Source: a bacterium
GTDB lineage: Bacteria; Calditrichota; Calditrichia; RBG-13-44-9
Direction: 5' to 3'
Assembly: GCA_020350205.1 (NCBI GenBank)
Contig: CP070707.1
Coordinates: forward strand, 867,615 to 928,100
DNA: 60,486 nucleotides
In this document: positions 55,268-60,486 of the stretch, piece after piece
Numbering within the stretch: the stretch's first letter is position 1
Layout: every line of letters begins with the position of its first letter
Position numbers and translations under genes: made by a program
The notes under the pieces: generated by a model
What the model saw: only the letters and a program-made list of their open reading frames with translations
Database searches by the model: none
What the model was told of the DNA's origin: nothing

Positions 55268-55582
55268 ATGGGCAAAAAAAAGCGAATCTGTAAAACAATT
55301 GAAATTTCAGCTGAAAAACCTTTCCGATACAATTTGAGTCAAAATGAACAAATTGTCATATTCCAATCTGATCAATCCTATTATGCTTTGGAAAATCGGT
55401 GTCCCCATGCAGGGGCCTATTTACATGAAGGTATGGTGGAGGGGGGAATTCTCACCTGCATCTGGCATGGCTGGAAATTCGATTTGGAAACCGGTCAAAG
55501 TCTAAATGAATATTGGGCACGCGTAAAAACCTACTCTCTAACTGTTGAGAATAAAGAGCTTTTTCTCTTGCTTGAAGATTAA
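55268..55582 (+). CDS. Small Rieske [2Fe-2S] ferredoxin-like protein
   Basis: A 104-residue soluble Rieske protein. The cluster ligands are in CPHAG and, 16 residues later, CIWHGWKFDLETG, matching C-x-H-x16-C-x2-H. Such stand-alone proteins act as electron carriers for oxygenases or as assimilatory nitrite reductase small subunits. No oxygenase or reductase gene is adjacent, so the partner is unknown. It follows the asparaginase gene by 14 bp and is probably co-transcribed with it. It converges on the cupin gene with an eight-base gap. Confidence 0.92.
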   Translation: MGKKKRICKTIEISAEKPFRYNLSQNEQIVIFQSDQSYYALENRCPHAGAYLHEGMVEGGILTCIWHGWKFDLETGQSLNEYWARVKTYSLTVENKELFLLLED

Positions 55583-55590
55583 TTTTTGAA

Positions 55591-55938
55591 TCAACTTTTC
55601 GGCTTAATGATAATATCTTCTTTCACCGGCGTAAATATGCTAATGGCAATCGCTCTTTCTTTTCCAACTGCGGTTGAGTGAGGTATATTGGGACCGATGG
55701 CACAGATATCACCTTCATTCAGGACTATTTTTTCGCCATCAATCTCAAATTCTAGTTTGCCCTCTTCTACCATAGTTACCTGTTCCTGCGGATGGGAGTG
55801 TTCTGGAAAATTCAGTCCCGGTTCATAGACATACCGCACCAGCATAATACTTCCGGTTGAAAATACCTGTTGCGTAAGTTTGGGATCCAAAGATTTCTTG
55901 CCGGTTTTCTGCCAGGAGGAACGAATGTAGCGCGCCAT
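55591..55938 (-). CDS. Cupin domain protein
   Basis: A 115-residue single-domain cupin. The first motif is NFPEHSHPQEQVTMVEEGKLEF, with two His and a Gln where the metal ligands usually lie, and the second motif IGPNIPHSTAV gives the last His. Small cupins bind a metal and act as sugar or oxalate-type enzymes or as sensors; no substrate can be named. AAGGAG precedes the ATG by six bases. It stands alone between convergent and divergent neighbours. Confidence 0.92.
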   Translation of the reverse strand: MARYIRSSWQKTGKKSLDPKLTQQVFSTGSIMLVRYVYEPGLNFPEHSHPQEQVTMVEEGKLEFEIDGEKIVLNEGDICAIGPNIPHSTAVGKERAIAISIFTPVKEDIIIKPKS

Positions 55939-56069
55939 TGATTCTCCTTTTATTTACATATATATTTGAAATTAAAATAATTAAACGGGTTGATTTTGTC
56001 AATTTGTTTTTTATTATTGAGCGCTATCTAGCACGACATGTACGAATTGAAAGGTAGTAATTTTATTAC

Positions 56070-56990
56070 ATGAAGCAGGAAAATATCCAACACCATGCAG
56101 AATTGCTTTGCCTGATCTGCCAATCCCCTCAAAAAGATCATCATATGGAGGTCCCCAACCGTTTTAAACCGGAGGAGACTTTTACACTGGTCCGTTGCTC
56201 CCACTGCGGATTCGTCTTCCTTTACCCCCGACCCGATGAAAAGGAAATTGAAAATTATTATGAGGATGAAGACTATCAACCCCATCAAAAGGATCCGAAA
56301 TCTTTGTCCGAATATATTTATCAAAAGGTTAGAGTATGGAATAACAGCTATAAACGCAGACTGATTGAAAATCTGATTTCCAAAAGTTCCATTCTGGATT
56401 ATGGTTGCGGTACTGGAGAATTCTTATTGGAAATGCAACATGCAGGGTGGGTCACCTATGGATTTGAGCCTGCAGTAAAAGCTAAGACAGTTGCCCAACA
56501 ATATGGGCTCAGATTGCTCAAATCTCCAGAAGATTTGAAAACTCCGGTAGACGTCATGACACTCTGGCATGTGCTGGAGCATGTGCACCAACCGATTAGC
56601 TTGCTTAATCAGTTAAAGGAATACCTCTCTGCCGATGGTTTACTCATTATTGCGGTTCCTAATCCGAGAAGTGTTGATTCACGAATGTTCGGAAAAAACT
56701 GGGTCGCCTACGATGCCCCGCGTCATTTATATCATTTCCGTCCAAAAGATATTGATTCACTGCTTCATTCTCTGGGTTTCAAAATTATTGAGTATAAAGG
56801 ATTATACTTCGATCCCTGGTACAACGCGCTTCTATCAGGCACATTTGAAAGCCATAATGAACCACTGATGAAAAAAATTTTTATAATTCTCAAAGGTTTT
56901 GCCGCAGCGTCCCTGGCCTTCGGGGAGGGTCTGGTATCCAGCAAAAAAAGTTCCAGTGTAATTTATATTGCGAAAAAGGAAAAACTATAA
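56070..56990 (+). CDS. Class I SAM-dependent methyltransferase with N-terminal zinc ribbon
   Basis: A 306-residue protein. Residues about 12-50 carry two CxxC pairs (CLIC and CSHC), a likely zinc ribbon, followed by a Methyltransf_23-type domain with SAM motif ILDYGCGTGEFLLEM near 105 and DVMTLWHVLEHVHQP near 165. This arrangement is typical of methyltransferases in surface polysaccharide clusters. A YfhO-like membrane protein and a GT4 transferase follow on the same strand, which supports a glycan role. The sugar or lipid acceptor is unknown. A weak AAGG is the only ribosome binding candidate. Confidence 0.88.
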   Translation: MKQENIQHHAELLCLICQSPQKDHHMEVPNRFKPEETFTLVRCSHCGFVFLYPRPDEKEIENYYEDEDYQPHQKDPKSLSEYIYQKVRVWNNSYKRRLIENLISKSSILDYGCGTGEFLLEMQHAGWVTYGFEPAVKAKTVAQQYGLRLLKSPEDLKTPVDVMTLWHVLEHVHQPISLLNQLKEYLSADGLLIIAVPNPRSVDSRMFGKNWVAYDAPRHLYHFRPKDIDSLLHSLGFKIIEYKGLYFDPWYNALLSGTFESHNEPLMKKIFIILKGFAAASLAFGEGLVSSKKSSSVIYIAKKEKL

Positions 56991-57088
56991 TATCCTATAA
57001 CAAAGAAAATTTAGAAATTTTAGAATTTGGAAGTTGATAGAGTCTGTACCAAACTAATAATATAATAGAATATTTTTGGGGGAATCCG

Positions 57089-59608
57089 ATGGTCAAAAAG
57101 GCAAAAAAGGATAAAAAGATCAGCCAACCAGAACAGATTGATAAGCAAAGCAGCATCCTGGAGTCACTCGAAAAACCAAGATATATTTTTGTGTTTTTTA
57201 TTTTTCTATTTGTGATCCTGGCAATTCACTACAAACCGATGGTATTCGATGGATTGGAACCGGGTGGAAGCGATGCGGTTTCCGGCATTGCCAGAACCCA
57301 CCAGCTACAGGAATGGGAACAAAAGACCGGGAAGTATCCACTCTGGAATCCATATATGTTTGGCGGAATGCCTACCTATCACCGACTCGCTCCGGTCATC
57401 TGGTCGCTGGACACCATCCTCGAAAAACTGGATTTTCTGCTTGACTGGCGTATCTGGTATTTCCTGGCGGGCGCCTTAGGTCTGTTTCTACTGATAAAAT
57501 TTTGGGGGTTGCCGGCGGCGGCGGCAATGCTGACAGCAACCGCCTTCGTATTGATGCCCCATTTTCAGGCACTCGTCCTGGTAGGACATTTTGCTAAATT
57601 CCGGGCCCTAATGTGGATGCCGTATGTCCTGCTCACATTTCTTTTCCTCACTCGAAAACAGACTATCCTGTCCATGCTTCTTTTTTCGCTGGCGCTGGCC
57701 CTGCAACTCAGGACCCAGCATTATCAGATCATATTCTATACCCTTGTTTTAATCTTATTTACCGGTATCCCGCAATTATATACCATGATTCGAAAGCAAC
57801 ATTGGAAACCGCTGTTCAGGCTGGCAGCATTATCTACTGCATCGGTGGTTATCGCAATCCTGGTAGTGGCTCAGAATCTCTTCTCCATTCGTGAATATAC
57901 CCCTTATTCGACCCGTGGCGGCTATGCCATCTCCATCCAGGATACCAAAGCTTCTGTACAAGATCAAAAGGGAGTGGGATTCGATTATGCAACAAACTGG
58001 TCTTATTCAGTATCCGAATGGTGGAATCTTATTATTCCAAAATTTCACGGAGGTACCTCCAACGAAGTATACAAAGGCGATGCTGTTCCACAATGGAAGA
58101 ACCAGGAACTACCGACATACTGGGGAACCATGCCATTTACCCAATCCTATGAGTATATGGGCATTATCATTATATTTTTAGCAGTGATCGGGATCATCTT
58201 CCAATGGCATAAATGGGAGGTGAAAAGTATCACCTTTCTTACCTTGCTTGCTCTCATTCTCTCGCTGGGGAAAAATTTCGATATTTTATATAAACTATTT
58301 TTTTATTATGTGCCCTATTTTGACAAATTTCGGGCGCCAGTGATGATTCTGACACTGGTGATGTTTTCATTCTCAGTACTGGCAGCATTTGGTCTGTCAT
58401 TCTTACTACAAGCGGATCTCAGGCAGAAAGAGGTGCTGAAGCGGTTATACATACTCTTTGGAATTTTTACCGTCGTATTGATTATACCGCTGGCATTCGG
58501 ATCCACCTTTTCTCTGACGCATGTCGGGGAAACCCAAAGATATAACCAAACCATAATTGAAAACTTAAAAAAAGTAAGACTCGAAATGTTAATCAATTCC
58601 TCGCTTCTCAGCCTGATTTTTTTGGCTGGGGCAATCATCGGTATTTTTGGAATTATTCGAAACTGGTTTCGCCGAGAATACGTCTGGGGAATTCTATTTG
58701 GCATTATTATTCTTGATTTTATGATCCTCAATCTCCCTTATCTGAAGGGGAAATTTATCAATCCTGCGAGTGCTGAGCAACAGTACCGAGCGAATGACAT
58801 TGACCGAGAGATCCAAAAGGATAATTCTTTATATCGGGTATTTCCTTTCGGTCCTTTATTTTCAGATGTACACTGGGTATATCATCACCAATCCATAGGG
58901 GGATACTCTCCCGCGAAACTCCAGGTAATACAGGAAATCGCTGATAATTGTCTCTATCAACATATTGAGGGAAAATATCCGATTAACTGGAATGTGCTTA
59001 ATATGTTGAATACCAAGTACCTGATCATGAATCAGCAAGTTAACTCATCCAGGCTGACTATGGTTGCTGCTCTACCCGATCAAAATCTCTTTGCCTATGA
59101 AGTTAAGGAAAGTCTCCCCAGAGCCTATTTTGTAGAAAATTACCAGGTAATTTCCGACGGCATCGAGAGATTAAAATTTCTCAATTCTCCTGATTTTCAA
59201 CCGGCCAGAACTGCCATTCTGGAAAAAAAACCAGCCGGAGAAATCAGTAATCCAGACAGTAGCACCCTCACCATCACAAATTTTACGCCTGAATTAATAA
59301 CACTGGATGTATTTACAGATAAAACGGCCTTGCTGGTATTGTCTGAAATCATGTATCCTCCCGGATGGCGGGCAGTTCTGGATGAATCTACCGATTTAGA
59401 AATCTATAAAACCAATCACTTATTGAGATCAGTGGTCGTTCCCGCGGGTACTCACACCCTTAAATTTTATTTTGAACCCAAATCATACTATGCAGGTTTG
59501 CGGGTCTCCCTCATCAGCTTAGTTGCGATTTATGTTCTGGTTTTACTGTCGCTTTTAATTCAATACCGCCCTGCTTTAGAGGCCATTTTGAAGAACCGGA
59601 AATCTTAA
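57089..59608 (+). CDS. YfhO-like large membrane protein (GT-C type glycosyltransferase candidate)
   Basis: An 839-residue polytopic membrane protein. A charged N-terminus precedes about 12 membrane segments (28-540 approx), a large extracytoplasmic domain (about 565-800) and a last membrane segment near 806-828. FDGLEPGGSDAVSG after the first helix and WNPYMFGGMPTY match the YfhO family, where acidic residues in the first loop recall GT-C glycosyltransferases. GGGGGAA precedes the ATG. YfhO of Gram-positive bacteria glycosylates lipoteichoic acid; here it probably decorates another surface glycan. It ends three bases before the next glycosyltransferase gene. Confidence 0.9.
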   Translation: MVKKAKKDKKISQPEQIDKQSSILESLEKPRYIFVFFIFLFVILAIHYKPMVFDGLEPGGSDAVSGIARTHQLQEWEQKTGKYPLWNPYMFGGMPTYHRLAPVIWSLDTILEKLDFLLDWRIWYFLAGALGLFLLIKFWGLPAAAAMLTATAFVLMPHFQALVLVGHFAKFRALMWMPYVLLTFLFLTRKQTILSMLLFSLALALQLRTQHYQIIFYTLVLILFTGIPQLYTMIRKQHWKPLFRLAALSTASVVIAILVVAQNLFSIREYTPYSTRGGYAISIQDTKASVQDQKGVGFDYATNWSYSVSEWWNLIIPKFHGGTSNEVYKGDAVPQWKNQELPTYWGTMPFTQSYEYMGIIIIFLAVIGIIFQWHKWEVKSITFLTLLALILSLGKNFDILYKLFFYYVPYFDKFRAPVMILTLVMFSFSVLAAFGLSFLLQADLRQKEVLKRLYILFGIFTVVLIIPLAFGSTFSLTHVGETQRYNQTIIENLKKVRLEMLINSSLLSLIFLAGAIIGIFGIIRNWFRREYVWGILFGIIILDFMILNLPYLKGKFINPASAEQQYRANDIDREIQKDNSLYRVFPFGPLFSDVHWVYHHQSIGGYSPAKLQVIQEIADNCLYQHIEGKYPINWNVLNMLNTKYLIMNQQVNSSRLTMVAALPDQNLFAYEVKESLPRAYFVENYQVISDGIERLKFLNSPDFQPARTAILEKKPAGEISNPDSSTLTITNFTPELITLDVFTDKTALLVLSEIMYPPGWRAVLDESTDLEIYKTNHLLRSVVVPAGTHTLKFYFEPKSYYAGLRVSLISLVAIYVLVLLSLLIQYRPALEAILKNRKS

Positions 59609-59611
59609 AGC

Positions 59612-60486
59612 ATGAAAAAGGTTTTAATCATTAGTTATTATTGGCCTCCTGCCGGAGGACCGGGTTCGCAACGAGCTTTGAAATTCGCGAAATATCTTCC
59701 TCAATTTGGGTGGCAGCCCGTAATTTTAACCGTAAAAAATGGTGAATTTGCCTATCTGGATCATTCCCTTGAAAATGAAGTAAGACCGCATTGGGAAGTA
59801 TACTATTCAAAAACCTATGAGCCTTTTACATTTTATAAAAAATTGACCGGTAAAAAACCCACCTCTGTTTTGCCGGTTGGTCAATTGACTCAAAAAACCA
59901 ATCATGTTCCGGAAAAAATTTTTCGCTGGTTACGAACCCAACTCTTCATCCCGGATGCACGGGCAGGCTGGATCTTCCCCGGTTACCTTAAAGCCAGAAA
60001 AATCATCCGGAAGGAAAATATACAAGCCGTTTTTAGCTCCTCACCACCCCATTCACTCCAATTAATTGCCTATTTGGTGAATAAAGAGTTTAAACTCCCC
60101 TGGGTTGCTGATTTTCGTGATCCCTGGACCGATATTCAATACTATAAAGTCAGCCACAGAAGCCTCTTTACCCGGAAGCTCGATCAATCTTTAGAGAATC
60201 TGGTGCTCAGACAATCCGATTATATAACTACCGTTTCCCGAAGCATCGCCAAAAGTCTCCAGGCCAAAGTCAATCCTGATCTGCAAAAAGAAAAAACTTC
60301 TATTATACCCAACGGTTGGGATCCTGATGATTTTCTGGAGGACCCAAAATTGAATACGAAAAAATTTGACATTGTCCATACCGGAAATCTGAATGCCACC
60401 CAAAATCCCTTAATACTATGGAAATCCCTGCAATCTCTCCTGAAAAAGGTTCCTGATATGAGGAAAAATGTAAGAATTCGATTTAT
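59612..60486 (+). CDS. GT4-like glycosyltransferase (partial, 3' end outside window)
   Basis: An open frame of 291 codons running off the right edge, read by my own translation. It starts MKKVLIISYYWPPAGGPGS, the nucleotide-sugar transferase N-terminus of the GT-B fold seen in many surface-glycan clusters. PWVADFRDPWTD near 170 and TTVSRSIAKSLQ near 215 are also typical, and SIIPNGWDPDDF near 245 begins the donor-binding half. The conserved E-x7-E donor motif would lie beyond the edge. The start is three bases after the YfhO-like gene stop, so the two are probably translated from one message. Confidence 0.88.
   Translation, partial: MKKVLIISYYWPPAGGPGSQRALKFAKYLPQFGWQPVILTVKNGEFAYLDHSLENEVRPHWEVYYSKTYEPFTFYKKLTGKKPTSVLPVGQLTQKTNHVPEKIFRWLRTQLFIPDARAGWIFPGYLKARKIIRKENIQAVFSSSPPHSLQLIAYLVNKEFKLPWVADFRDPWTDIQYYKVSHRSLFTRKLDQSLENLVLRQSDYITTVSRSIAKSLQAKVNPDLQKEKTSIIPNGWDPDDFLEDPKLNTKKFDIVHTGNLNATQNPLILWKSLQSLLKKVPDMRKNVRIRF

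Overview
The window is bacterial chromosomal DNA, moderately AT-rich (roughly 40-45% G+C by eye) and densely coded on both strands. No rRNA, tRNA, CRISPR array, insertion sequence or prophage was seen. A PorV/PorQ-type outer-membrane barrel, several lipoproteins, an NtrC-type sigma-54 activator and a split-alpha proton transhydrogenase suggest a Gram-negative lineage of, or near, the FCB group. Many genes have clear GGAGG-type ribosome binding sites, which argues against typical Bacteroidota and fits Calditrichota/KSB1/Marinimicrobia-like lineages better. This placement is an inference.

Left part (1-12521, all minus strand). A cytoplasmic PAS histidine kinase and an NtrC-family response regulator lie just upstream of a cluster that encodes, in transcription order: two tandem ATP-grasp ligases, a GNAT acetyltransferase, a KamA-type radical SAM lysine 2,3-aminomutase, a Na+/Ca2+ exchanger-type antiporter, a second GNAT, a GNAT-histone-deacetylase fusion, a threonine-synthase-fold PLP enzyme and a DUF1611/DgcN-like protein cut by the window edge. 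The first four genes and the last two are translationally coupled. A near-consensus sigma-54 promoter precedes the first ligase, and a pair of related 13-bp sites lies about 150 bp further upstream. This looks like a regulated pathway that makes, ligates, acetylates and deacetylates a beta-amino acid (probably beta-lysine) derivative. It is the most novel item here.

12.7-16.1 kb holds a DUF4398-type lipoprotein, an L,D-transpeptidase, an unknown membrane-anchored protein and a third ATP-grasp protein. 16.4-31.4 kb is housekeeping: four-domain MetH, a serine beta-lactamase-like hydrolase, PntAA-PntAB-PntB transhydrogenase, Tex, a cell-wall amidase, glutamate racemase, a PorQ-like barrel and dUTPase.

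31.5-43.4 kb holds a nucleoside phosphorylase-like protein, a mutL-miaA-lipid kinase operon, a cNMP-binding/DUF4388/receiver regulator with a small partner, XerD with an MBL hydrolase, two exopolysaccharide-type glycosyl enzymes and inorganic pyrophosphatase.

43.6-60.5 kb holds an AddA-like helicase-nuclease coupled to a MEMO-like lipoprotein, a TPR lipoprotein coupled to MtnA, glycerate 2-kinase, an ABC exporter whose start codon appears to be non-canonical, L-asparaginase, a Rieske protein and a cupin. It ends in a surface-glycan region: a methyltransferase, a YfhO-like giant membrane protein and a GT4 glycosyltransferase cut by the right edge.
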